NCBI GenBank assembly: GCA_905339275.1
Contig: CAJPFK010000001.1
Span: 1 to 64,000 of the forward strand
Direction: 5' to 3'
Length of the DNA: 64,000 nt
DNA from: Methylophilaceae bacterium
Lineage (GTDB): Bacteria > Pseudomonadota > Gammaproteobacteria > Burkholderiales > Methylophilaceae
Made by a program: the position numbers and the translations under genes. The notes below the pieces were generated by a model that did no database searches, was not told the origin of the DNA, and saw only the letters and a program-made list of their open reading frames with translations. Shown here piece by piece: positions 45,652 through 53,715 of the stretch (the stretch's first letter is position 1; each line of letters begins with the position of its first letter).

Positions 45652-46800
45652 TCAGGGCGCTGGTTGCAGTTGCAGCAGTCTGTCACTCGTCAGCAGATAA
45701 AGCAATCCATCCGGTCCCTGGCGTACATCGCGCAACCGGCCGATCCCGTCCAGCAGGCGTTCCTCGCTGGCGACCCTGTCGCCGTCCAGCGTGAGCCTGA
45801 CCAGGGTTTGGAATTTCATGGAGCCGACAAACAGACTGCCTTTCCAGCCGGGGAATTTATCGCCGGTATAGAACGCCATGCTGGAAGGCGCGATGGAAGG
45901 CACCCATTTGTAAAGCGGCTGCGCCATGCCCGGTTTATGCGTGCCTTCCCCGATCTTGGTGCCGGTGAAGTAGTTGACGCCGTAAGTGATGACCGGCCAG
46001 CCGTAATTGGTCCCGGCTTTCAATATATTGATTTCATCGCCACCCTGCGGTCCGTGCTCATTGGTCCAGATCGCGCCGGTGACGGGATGTATCGCGGCCC
46101 CCTGCACGTTCCGGTGCCCGTAGCTGTAAATTTCCGGTAATGCTCCGGCCTTGCCGATGAAGGGGTTGTCTTTGGGTACCGTGCCGTCATCCATCAGGCG
46201 AACCACCTTGCCGATGTGCTCCCCCAGCTTCTGGGCGCGGTCCTGTTCGCCCCGTTCGCCCATCGTCACATAGAGGTAGCCTTCCCGATCGAACACGATG
46301 CGCGAGCCGAAGTGTTTATTGCTGTTGATTTTCGGGGATTGGCGGAATATGACCTTGCCTTCCACCAGCTGGTTGCCGGCCAGTTTCCCCCGGAATACCT
46401 CCAGACCGGAACCGCCCTGGCCCCGGGCGGAGTAAGTCAGGTAAATCCAGCCATTTTCGCTGTAGCGCGGGTGCAAGGCAACGTCCAGCAGGCCGCCCTG
46501 GCCGCTGTCGACGACTTTGGGCACGCCTGCAACCGGTTGGGGGACCAGTTTCCCGTTTTCGATGATGCGCAGGCTTCCGGGTTTTTCCGTGACCAGCATG
46601 CGTCCATCCGGCAGGAAAGCCAGGCTCCAGGGGGAGTTCAGTTCGTCCGTGATGGTCTGGACATGGACTTTTTCAACGCCGGTTTGGGTAATGCCGTCAG
46701 CGTTTGATGGGCTGGAGATCATGGCGCCCAGGCAAATGAAAAGCAAAGAGGCGAACGGTGCAAGCCATCGAGGATGACTTTGAATTTTCTGATTGTTCAT
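45652..46800 (-). CDS. PQQ-type soluble sugar (aldose) dehydrogenase
   Basis: 382 residues with a signal peptide (about 1-35, ending SNADG) and a six-bladed propeller: LNSPWSLAFLPDGRMLVTEKPG, GLLDVALHPRYSENGWIYLTYSA, SYGHRNVQGAAIHP, NEHGPQGGDEINILKAGTNYGWP and a final LRDVRQGPDGLLYLLT. These are the motifs of the YliI/GDH-B group, which oxidise aldoses with PQQ and Ca2+ in the periplasm. A pqqA gene lies 3.5 kb away, but the other PQQ genes are not in the window. The physiological substrate is unknown. Confidence 0.88.
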   Translation of the reverse strand: MNNQKIQSHPRWLAPFASLLFICLGAMISSPSNADGITQTGVEKVHVQTITDELNSPWSLAFLPDGRMLVTEKPGSLRIIENGKLVPQPVAGVPKVVDSGQGGLLDVALHPRYSENGWIYLTYSARGQGGSGLEVFRGKLAGNQLVEGKVIFRQSPKINSNKHFGSRIVFDREGYLYVTMGERGEQDRAQKLGEHIGKVVRLMDDGTVPKDNPFIGKAGALPEIYSYGHRNVQGAAIHPVTGAIWTNEHGPQGGDEINILKAGTNYGWPVITYGVNYFTGTKIGEGTHKPGMAQPLYKWVPSIAPSSMAFYTGDKFPGWKGSLFVGSMKFQTLVRLTLDGDRVASEERLLDGIGRLRDVRQGPDGLLYLLTSDRLLQLQPAP

Positions 46801-47048
46801 TAGGTGCTCCCGTAAGTAACCACATTTATGACGATGCTCCGGTTCGTTGGTTCATCCCGATTCCGGCAAAAGATTATGCTGGTCCTGAGAAGACTTCAGC
46901 CACCGAGCCGACGAATGTACGCAATCGTGTCCTGATGCGACGGTTTTGCAGGCAGATGGCATGGGCAGGCTGAATTTACAGAATTCACCGGGCCGCCTAT
47001 CATGCTGAGCTGTCCTGGAAAATTGCCGTATACGACATTCTCGAAGAA

Positions 47049-48572
47049 ATGGAAAGAACACTGAACACTAAAGCTGCGACCGATAACAAAGTCGATGTTC
47101 TGCTGGTTGGCGCCGGCATCATGAGCGCGACGCTGGCGACGCTGCTTGCGCAACTGGACCCCCGGCTGCATATCCTGATGGTCGAATGCCAGGCAGATGT
47201 CGCGACCGAGAGCAGCGATGGCTGGAACAACGCCGGCACCGGGCATGCGGGCTATTGCGAACTGAATTACACCCCGCAAGCCGCGGATGGCAGTATCAAT
47301 ATCAACCGCGCCCTGGCGATCAATGCCGGTTTCGAGATTTCCCTGCAGCTCTGGTCCAGCCTGGTGGAACAGGGCCTGTTGCCGGCGCCGAAGTCATTCA
47401 TCAACGCCACGCCGCACGAGAGCTTTGTCTGGGGCGAAAAGGACGTAGCCTTCCTCAAGGCCCGCCATGCCCTGCTGAGCCGGCATCATCTGTTTGCCGA
47501 TATGCAATACAGCGAGGATGCGTCAACGATTGCGCAATGGATGCCCCTCATCATGCAGCAGCGCCCCGCGAACCAGCCTGTTGCCGCCACGCGTGTGGCC
47601 TATGGCACGGACGTGGATTTCGGCGCACTGACCCGGCATCTGGTGTCGGGATTGCAAAAGCACCCGAACTTTACCCTGCTGTGCGGGCATCAGGTTCAGG
47701 CACTGCAGCAGGGCAGCGGCCATCGCTGGAAAGTGACGGTACAGGACGCAAGAACCGGCCGCAGGCAAATTATTGACGCGGGTTTTGTTTTCCTCGGCGC
47801 AGGCGGCGGCGCTTTGCCCTTACTGCAGAAATCCGGCATTCCGGAGAGCCGGGGTTACGGCGGATTCCCGGTCAGCGGCCAATGGCTGGTCTGCAGGAAT
47901 CGGGAGGTCATCCGGCAGCATGGCGCCAAGGTCTACGGCAACGCCCCGCTCGGCGCGCCGCCGATGTCGGTGCCGCACCTGGATACCCGCTACATCAACG
48001 GCCAGCCGGCATTGCTGTTTGGCCCTTATGCCGGGTTCAGCACCAGGTTCCTCAAACACGGCTCATACCTGGATTTGTTGAAATCCATCAAAACCGGCAA
48101 TGTGAAATCCATGCTGGGGGTGGCGCGGCATAATTTCGATCTCACCCGCTACCTGATAGGCCAGGTGCTGCAATCGCACGAAGCGCGCATGCAAGTCCTG
48201 CGCAGGTTCTACCCGCAAGCCCGTTCGGAGGATTGGGAGCTGGCCGTGGCAGGCCAGCGTGTGCAGATCATCAAGCAATGCGGCAGGCAGGGCGGAAAAC
48301 TGGAGTTCGGCACCGAAATCGTCTCGTCGGCAGACGGCACGCTGGCAGCGTTGCTGGGTGCTTCGCCCGGCGCATCAACCTCGGTGCAGGCCATGCTGGA
48401 TGTGTTGCAGCGCTGTTTCGCGGACCGTATGGCGACAGCGGAATGGCAGGGCAGGCTGAAAACGCTGATTCCGTCTTATGGCGAATCGCTGGTGGACGAT
48501 GCGGAATTGCTGAAAAAGGTCAGGCAGCGCACACTGGCTGCGCTTGGGCTGGGAGTTTACTGCCCGGAATAA
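47049..48572 (+). CDS. mqo: Malate:quinone oxidoreductase
   Basis: 507 residues starting MERTLNTKAATDNKVDVLLVGAGIMSATL in outline, with the Rossmann GAGIMS FAD motif and the Mqo-specific SSDGWNNAGTGHAGYCELNYTP stretch. It oxidises malate to oxaloacetate and passes electrons to quinone at the membrane, replacing or supporting NAD-linked malate dehydrogenase. It is divergent from the sugar dehydrogenase, with 248 bases between; I see nothing specific in that gap. Confidence 0.94.
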   Translation: MERTLNTKAATDNKVDVLLVGAGIMSATLATLLAQLDPRLHILMVECQADVATESSDGWNNAGTGHAGYCELNYTPQAADGSININRALAINAGFEISLQLWSSLVEQGLLPAPKSFINATPHESFVWGEKDVAFLKARHALLSRHHLFADMQYSEDASTIAQWMPLIMQQRPANQPVAATRVAYGTDVDFGALTRHLVSGLQKHPNFTLLCGHQVQALQQGSGHRWKVTVQDARTGRRQIIDAGFVFLGAGGGALPLLQKSGIPESRGYGGFPVSGQWLVCRNREVIRQHGAKVYGNAPLGAPPMSVPHLDTRYINGQPALLFGPYAGFSTRFLKHGSYLDLLKSIKTGNVKSMLGVARHNFDLTRYLIGQVLQSHEARMQVLRRFYPQARSEDWELAVAGQRVQIIKQCGRQGGKLEFGTEIVSSADGTLAALLGASPGASTSVQAMLDVLQRCFADRMATAEWQGRLKTLIPSYGESLVDDAELLKKVRQRTLAALGLGVYCPE

Positions 48573-48601
48573 CGCAGTTCTGGCTCGTTTATTCGAGGCG
48601 C

Positions 48602-49540
48602 CTATTCACATACGCGGTTGCGGCCGGCGTTTTTTGCCCGGTAAAGCGCCTTGTCCGCGGCATCGATCAAGCTTTCCACCGAGTTTTCGTGAGAGCTGGT
48701 AACGCAGCCCAGGCTGATGGAAACGGACAGGCTCTCCGTTTCCCAACGGCAGGACAAACTCTCTACCGCCTTGCGCAGGCGTTCCGCAAGTTTCAGTGCC
48801 GCAGACTTGTCCGTCAAGGGCAGGACCAGCAGGAACTCCTCTCCTCCCCAGCGGGCAATGCAATCGATCTCCCTGGATGTCCTGCGCAGCGCATCGGCCA
48901 CATTGCACAGCATGAAATCCCCGCATGCGTGGCCGTAGGTATCATTGATCAGTTTAAAGTGATCGATGTCGCACAGCACGACGGAAAACGGCTGGAAGGT
49001 TCTGTCCGAACGGCTTAATTCCAGTTCAATGCGATGCCGCGCTTCACGCCGGTTGGCCAGATTTGTCAGTGGATCGATGCGGGAAAGCCGGCTGTTCTCT
49101 TCAACCGCGCACTTTAAGTCATGGATATCCTTGAAGGTTACAATATGCAAGTTTTGCATGATGGCTGCCCGGATCTGGGCGACAACATTGAACCATCTCT
49201 TCTGCCCGTTCTTGCAATGGATCAGGGTGGTCATTTCTGCCGTGCACAAGCCTTGACTCTGGCTCTGTTCCACCGTGCGGTTCCATCCGTGCATCACCTT
49301 GGCACGATAATCCGGATCGGGATAAGCCAGCTCGAACCAGGTTCTGGTGTCCGGTATTTCCTCCATCGAGTAGCCGATTTGTTCATAAAATGCCCTGTTG
49401 ATAAAGCGATGCAGTCTTTTCGGCTCCTGCGCGCAGCTTGTATCAATAACCGACTCGGCAATGATGATGGGTAACGGGATGGCATCCAGGCTTGTAAATG
49501 GCAGATGTTCCATGTTGTTCATTTCTTTTTTTAATTGCAT
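48602..49540 (-). CDS. PAS-GGDEF diguanylate cyclase
   Basis: 312 residues from the ATG at 49540, chosen for GGAG five bases upstream. A PAS-like domain covers about 20-140 (FYEQIGYSMEEIPD, NGQKRWFNVV) and a GGDEF domain 150-312, with the active motif GGEEF at 232-236 and an RxxD inhibitory site (REID) five residues before it. It should make c-di-GMP from GTP and be product-inhibited. No membrane segment is present, so the PAS domain would sense a cytosolic cue. It opposes the HD-GYP activity of RpfG encoded in the same window. Confidence 0.92.
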   Translation of the reverse strand: MQLKKEMNNMEHLPFTSLDAIPLPIIIAESVIDTSCAQEPKRLHRFINRAFYEQIGYSMEEIPDTRTWFELAYPDPDYRAKVMHGWNRTVEQSQSQGLCTAEMTTLIHCKNGQKRWFNVVAQIRAAIMQNLHIVTFKDIHDLKCAVEENSRLSRIDPLTNLANRREARHRIELELSRSDRTFQPFSVVLCDIDHFKLINDTYGHACGDFMLCNVADALRRTSREIDCIARWGGEEFLLVLPLTDKSAALKLAERLRKAVESLSCRWETESLSVSISLGCVTSSHENSVESLIDAADKALYRAKNAGRNRVCE

Positions 49541-49787
49541 CCTGGCTCCCAGTTCAAAAATACCTGCTTGGTTGCCATGCATGGGGAAACATCAGCAGCA
49601 GTTACTCGACGCGCTTGCATGCTTGTTGTTGTATCCGGCTAAACGCGATTCGGGTTTTTCGTCGGTGCAATGACGAATTTACTCTGTTACGGCATAAACA
49701 TTTGTTAAATATAGGAATCACATATGTTTATGTCAATAGCCCATACCTATTTTCACATTATTGCCTAAACCTATATCGTTTGATCGC

Positions 49788-50141
49788 ATGAAAATCGGTC
49801 ATCGAATAAGGGAGTCCAGAGAGAAGAAGCAGCTTAGCCAGGATGAACTGGCGCGGCGGATCGGGGTATCCCAGCCCACGATTTCCGATTGGGAAAACAG
49901 CAAGACCGAGCCGACGGTGGACAACATGCGCACGCTGGCGGTGGAGCTCGATATCTGGTTTGAGTGGCTGGCTACCGGACGCGGTTCGCAGACCTACCGG
50001 CCCGAGTTGCAGCAACCGCAGCAGGAATACAGGGTGAAGGCGGAACTCCCCGCAGACGAGCAGAAACTGCAGGCAATTTATCGCAAGCTCTCTCCATCAA
50101 GGCGGCAGGCGCTTCTTGAGTTTCTTAAGCAGTGGGGGTGA
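49788..50141 (+). CDS. XRE-family transcriptional regulator
   Basis: 117 residues from the ATG at 49788: MKIGHRIRESREKKQLSQDELARRIGVSQPTISDWENSKTEP in outline, a Cro/C1-type helix-turn-helix (about 5-60), then a segment GRGSQTYRPELQQPQQEYR and a small C-terminal helix region. It could regulate itself or the nearby genes. TATAGG and CCTATA half-sites lie upstream (about 49709 and 49771) but are not convincing operators. A strong terminator follows. Confidence 0.88.
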   Translation: MKIGHRIRESREKKQLSQDELARRIGVSQPTISDWENSKTEPTVDNMRTLAVELDIWFEWLATGRGSQTYRPELQQPQQEYRVKAELPADEQKLQAIYRKLSPSRRQALLEFLKQWG

Positions 50142-50156
50142 ACCGTTCGCAGGACG

Positions 50157-50192
50157 GATTAAAAACGGGCACCTGAGTGCCCGTTTTTAATC
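50157..50192. terminator. Bidirectional terminator after the XRE regulator
   Basis: A perfect 16-bp inverted repeat (50157-50172 with 50177-50192), loop CTGA, with a CGGGCAC core, a five-base A tract and a five-base T tract. It can stop plus-strand transcripts of the regulator and minus-strand transcripts of pqqA. Confidence 0.93.
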
Positions 50193-50200
50193 TGCTTTCA

Positions 50201-50277
50201 CAACCTGGTGGTTGCACCCTTTAGGGTTTCAACCTGGCGGTTGCTATTCGACTGGTCTGCAACTTAACGGTTGCAGA
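50201..50277. repeat. Hairpin-forming repeats at the 3' end of pqqA
   Basis: CAACCTGGTGGTTGC (50201-50215) and CAACCTGGCGGTTGC (50230-50244) differ by one base and start 29 bases apart; each folds as CAACC/GGTTG. A third stem TCTGCAAC (50256-50263) with GTTGCAGA (50270-50277) contains the pqqA stop codon. A small ACCCTTTAGGGT palindrome lies between the first two. The array stands between pqqA and the terminator at 50157-50192. Confidence 0.75.
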
Positions 50278-50335
50278 CGTACATCGTTACTTCAAAGCCG
50301 AAACGCATTTCAGTAGCTTCTGGTTTGGTCCACAT
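50264..50335 (-). CDS. pqqA: PQQ precursor peptide PqqA
   Basis: A 23-residue gene too short for usual gene calls. It reads MWTKPEATEMRFGFEVTMY and then VCNR. Glu15 and Tyr19 (E-V-T-M-Y) are the two residues that are joined and processed into pyrroloquinoline quinone. AAGGAG stands seven bases before the ATG. pqqB, C, D and E are not in the window, so this is a free-standing copy. It is transcribed away from cstA and toward the XRE regulator. The match to PqqA is over the whole length. Confidence 0.95.
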   Translation of the reverse strand: MWTKPEATEMRFGFEVTMYVCNR

Positions 50336-50366
50336 GATGTATCTCCTTATGTTGATTTGATTAACA

Positions 50367-50389
50367 ACAAACATTGTTGCTATGTTTGT
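50367..50389 (-). repeat. Inverted repeat in the pqqA leader
   Basis: ACAAACAT (50367-50374), loop TGTTGCT, ATGTTTGT (50382-50389). It is a perfect 8-bp stem 18 bases upstream of the pqqA ribosome site on the minus strand. It could be an operator or an mRNA stem; no promoter can be fixed with confidence in 50336-50587. Confidence 0.55.
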
Positions 50390-50587
50390 ATGACTGCATA
50401 TTGCGCTCGCGGTTTGATAAACGATATCCCGTTATCCATGATTGATGGCTAATGAAAATCATGAGTCTTGAAACCTGCCGGCGACCGGCGGCTACTCATT
50501 GACCCGGTAATGATGGGTTGCCTCTGTCTGCGGCTCATTTATACTGCTGGCTGATTCGCAGAAGTTGCCCGAGAGCAGAATTCCATC

Positions 50588-52642
50588 ATGAATAAAATAT
50601 TGAAAAACCTGATCTGGCTGGCGCTTGCCGCCATCGGTGCCGGCGCGGTCGGCGGCATTGCGCTGAATCGCGGTGAGAGCATCAATGCCATGTGGTTCAT
50701 CACCGCCGCGCTCTGTATTTACGCGATTGCCTATCGTTTCTATTCCGCCTGGATTGCGACCAGGGTCCTGCTGATCGATGAAACCCGGGCAACGCCGGCG
50801 GAACGCCTGGATAACGGCCGCGATTTCGTACCGACCAATCGCTGGATCGTCTTCGGGCACCACTTTGCCGCGATTGCCGGGCCCGGCCCGCTGATCGGCC
50901 CGACGCTGGCAGCCCAGTTCGGCTATCTGCCCGGCACCTTGTGGATATTGATCGGCGCTGTTCTCGGCGGGGCCGTGCAGGATATGGTGACGCTTTTCCT
51001 TTCCATGCGTCGCAACGGCCGCAGCCTGGGCCAGATGGCGCGGGACGAGCTGGGGCCGATTGGCGGTGTTGCCGCCATGTTCGGCACTTTTGCCATCATG
51101 ATTATTCTGATTGCCGTGCTCGGGCTGGTGGTTGTCAATGCCATGAAACATAGCCCATGGGCGACGTCCACCGTGGCGGCGACGATTCCGATTGCCATGG
51201 TCGTCGGGCTTTATATGCGCAATATCCGGCCCGGTAACGTACTGGAAGCCTCGACCCTGGGGGCGATTCTGTTGTTGCTGGCAGTTGCTGCGGGCGGCTG
51301 GATAGACCATCACCCCGGCTTGCGCAGCATTTTCGACCACGATGGCCTGCCGCTGGCCGTCGGCGTCATTTTCTATGGGTTTGCGGCGGCGATCCTGCCG
51401 GTCTGGTTGCTGCTGGCGCCGCGCGATTACCTGTCCACCTTCATGAAGCTGGGGACGATTCTGCTGCTGGCGATTGCCATCATCATCCTGCAGCCGGAAG
51501 TGAAGATGCCCGCGCTTACCCAGTTCACCGATGGCACCGGGCCGATTTTCGGCGGCAGCCTGTTCCCGTTCGTCTTCATTACCGTGGCTTGCGGCGCAAT
51601 CTCCGGCTTTCATGCGCTGATCGCTTCCGGCACCACGCCCAAGCTGCTGGAGAATGAGCGCGATATCCGTATGATCGGCTACGGCAGCATGCTGCTCGAA
51701 TCCTTTGTCGCCATCATGGCGATGATCGCCGCGACCGTGCTGGACCCCGGCGTATTCTTTGCCATCAACAGCCCGGCAGGGGTGGTCGGCAAGGATGCCG
51801 CGACCGCAGTGGCGACCATCAGCGCATGGGGCTTCCCGGTGACCGTTGAGCAGATGGAAGGCCTCGCGCGGCAGATGGGCGAAACCACGCTGTTTGCGCG
51901 AACCGGCGGCGCACCCTCCTTGGCTGTCGGCATGGCAAGCATTTTCAGCAGCGCTTTCGGACAGGGCCTGCTGGCATTCTGGTATCACTTCGCCATCATG
52001 TTCGAGGCGGTGTTCATCCTGACGACGCTGGATGCCGGTACCCGTGTCGGCCGTTTCATGTTGCAGGATATCCTGGGCAATATTTCATCCCGGCTGGGGC
52101 AGACTTCCTGGTATCCCTCGGTGATTTTCACCAGTGCGCTGGTGGTGGCAGCCTGGGGCTATTTCCTGTATATCGGGGTGATCGACCCGAACGGCGGCGT
52201 CAATATCCTGTGGCCCCTGTTCGGCATTGCCAACCAGATGCTGGCAGCCATTGCGCTCTGCGTCGGTACGGCCATCCTGATCAAATCCGGCCGCCTGAAA
52301 TACGCCTGGACCACCGGCCTGCCCCTGCTCTGGCTGGTGATCGTCACGACTACCGCCGCCTGGCAGAAGATCGCCAGTCCCGATGTTCGCGTCGGCTTCT
52401 TCGCTGCCGCGAACGACATGGCGGATAAACTCACGGCTGGCGTATTGTCGGCGGAAAGAGCTGCCGTGGCGCCGCAACTGATTTTCAACCAGCGGCTGGA
52501 TGCCTGGCTGACCATGTTCTTTATTGCCGTGCTGTGGATTGTGATTTTCGACATGCTGCGCGTGAGTTACCGCCACCTCAAAGGCAAACCGGTGCTGCCT
52601 TCGACGGAAACGGGCTACGATGCAACCAAGCTGGCAAGCTGA
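50588..52642 (+). CDS. cstA: CstA-family pyruvate/peptide transporter
   Basis: 684 residues with many membrane helices (about 16) and the CstA core: NGRDFVPTNRWIVFGHHFAAIAGPGPLIGPTLAAQ in outline near residue 80, and GTRVGRFMLQDILG further on. E. coli CstA and BtsT take up peptides or pyruvate under carbon limitation. The ATG sits in the same reading frame as the stop-overlapping ybdD downstream. It is divergent from pqqA. Confidence 0.94.
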   Translation: MNKILKNLIWLALAAIGAGAVGGIALNRGESINAMWFITAALCIYAIAYRFYSAWIATRVLLIDETRATPAERLDNGRDFVPTNRWIVFGHHFAAIAGPGPLIGPTLAAQFGYLPGTLWILIGAVLGGAVQDMVTLFLSMRRNGRSLGQMARDELGPIGGVAAMFGTFAIMIILIAVLGLVVVNAMKHSPWATSTVAATIPIAMVVGLYMRNIRPGNVLEASTLGAILLLLAVAAGGWIDHHPGLRSIFDHDGLPLAVGVIFYGFAAAILPVWLLLAPRDYLSTFMKLGTILLLAIAIIILQPEVKMPALTQFTDGTGPIFGGSLFPFVFITVACGAISGFHALIASGTTPKLLENERDIRMIGYGSMLLESFVAIMAMIAATVLDPGVFFAINSPAGVVGKDAATAVATISAWGFPVTVEQMEGLARQMGETTLFARTGGAPSLAVGMASIFSSAFGQGLLAFWYHFAIMFEAVFILTTLDAGTRVGRFMLQDILGNISSRLGQTSWYPSVIFTSALVVAAWGYFLYIGVIDPNGGVNILWPLFGIANQMLAAIALCVGTAILIKSGRLKYAWTTGLPLLWLVIVTTTAAWQKIASPDVRVGFFAAANDMADKLTAGVLSAERAAVAPQLIFNQRLDAWLTMFFIAVLWIVIFDMLRVSYRHLKGKPVLPSTETGYDATKLAS

Positions 52643-52833
52643 TGTTCGATAGGCTGAGAAAATTCTGGTGCGCGATTCGTCATCTTTCCGGTGACGATGC
52701 ATACGAACGCTACCTGAAGCACTATGCGGAATTTCATGAGAGCACGGTCGATGCGCCACCGCCGCTGACGCGCAAGGAGTTCTTTAAGTACTGGCAGGAG
52801 AACAAGTGGAAAGGGACCAACCGTTGCTGCTAG
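52642..52833 (+). CDS. YbdD/YjiX-family small protein
   Basis: 63 residues: MFDRLRKFWCAIRHLSGDDAYERYLKHYAEFHE in outline, ending with a cluster of basic residues and a Cys pair (KGTNRCC). This is the DUF466 family whose genes follow cstA or btsT almost everywhere; it is needed for transport activity in E. coli BtsT/YjiX. The ATG overlaps the cstA stop (TGATG), so translation is probably coupled. Confidence 0.92.
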   Translation: MFDRLRKFWCAIRHLSGDDAYERYLKHYAEFHESTVDAPPPLTRKEFFKYWQENKWKGTNRCC

Positions 52834-52863
52834 GGCCAGTAAGCTGGCAGTTCATAACGAGGC

Positions 52864-53646
52864 TCAGGCAGTTTTCTTCAGCGCCTGCCGCATCATCCAG
52901 ATACCCGCGGCTATCATCGGCAAACTCAGCCACTGGCCCATGCTCAGGTTCAATGCCAGCAAGCCGAGAAAGCTGTCCGGTTCCCGCGTGAATTCCACCA
53001 GGAACCTGAAGCTGCCGTAGCCGATCAGGAATAAGCCGGAAACTGCACCGACCGGCCTGGGTTTGCTTGAGTACCACCAAAGCAGAATAAACAGCACGAT
53101 GCCTTCGAGCGCGAATTGATAGAGCTGGGAAGGGTGCCGTGCCAGGTTGTCGACCTGCGGGAACACCATGCCCCAGGCGGCATCCGTGGTCCTGCCCCAA
53201 AGCTCGCCATTGATGAAGTTGCCCAGGCGCCCGGCGCCAAGGCCGATCGGCACCAGCGGTGCCACGAAATCCATCACAGCCAGCCAGCGCTTGCCGGTTT
53301 TCCTGGCAAAAAACACCATCGCAGCCAGCACGCCGAGGAAGCCGCCATGAAAGGACATGCCGCCTTGCCATAAATAGGCAATTTCCACAGGGTGGCTCAG
53401 GTAATAGCCGGGCTGATAAAAAATCACGTAACCCAGGCGTCCGCCGATGATAACGCCCAACGCGCCGTAAAACAGGATGTCATCGATCTCGGAAGCTTTC
53501 CAGCCGGCTTCTGGGCGATGTTTTGCGCGGTATTTACCCAGCCAGAGCACGCTCAGGAAACCAATCAGGTACATGAGCCCGTACCAGTGGATGGCAAGCG
53601 GGCCGATCTGGATGGCAATGGGGTCGAACTGAGGGTGTGTGAACAT
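52864..53646 (-). CDS. lgt: Prolipoprotein diacylglyceryl transferase
   Basis: 260 residues, about seven membrane helices, with [12 protein letters not shown] near the start, [10 protein letters not shown], the catalytic-region [12 protein letters not shown] and the signature [16 protein letters not shown]. It moves diacylglycerol from phosphatidylglycerol to the lipobox cysteine, the first step of lipoprotein maturation. It is convergent with ybdD and divergent from ilvD with 69 bases between the starts. Confidence 0.96.
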   Translation of the reverse strand: MFTHPQFDPIAIQIGPLAIHWYGLMYLIGFLSVLWLGKYRAKHRPEAGWKASEIDDILFYGALGVIIGGRLGYVIFYQPGYYLSHPVEIAYLWQGGMSFHGGFLGVLAAMVFFARKTGKRWLAVMDFVAPLVPIGLGAGRLGNFINGELWGRTTDAAWGMVFPQVDNLARHPSQLYQFALEGIVLFILLWWYSSKPRPVGAVSGLFLIGYGSFRFLVEFTREPDSFLGLLALNLSMGQWLSLPMIAAGIWMMRQALKKTA

Positions 53647-53715
53647 GAGTGACAGGACAGGAATAGGATAGAATAGCGAAATTATAGAGTCATTTGAAAA
53701 AGTTTGAGGTTTTAC

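Noticed and set aside
49709..49776. TATAGG and CCTATA half-sites before the XRE gene as an operator
   Set aside because: Spacing of about 60 bases and degenerate flanks; not a convincing operator without binding data.
50492..51988. 498-codon minus-strand open frame opposite cstA
   Set aside because: It is antisense to a clear CstA protein, His/Gly/Asp-rich with no recognisable domain, and follows the codon bias of the real gene.
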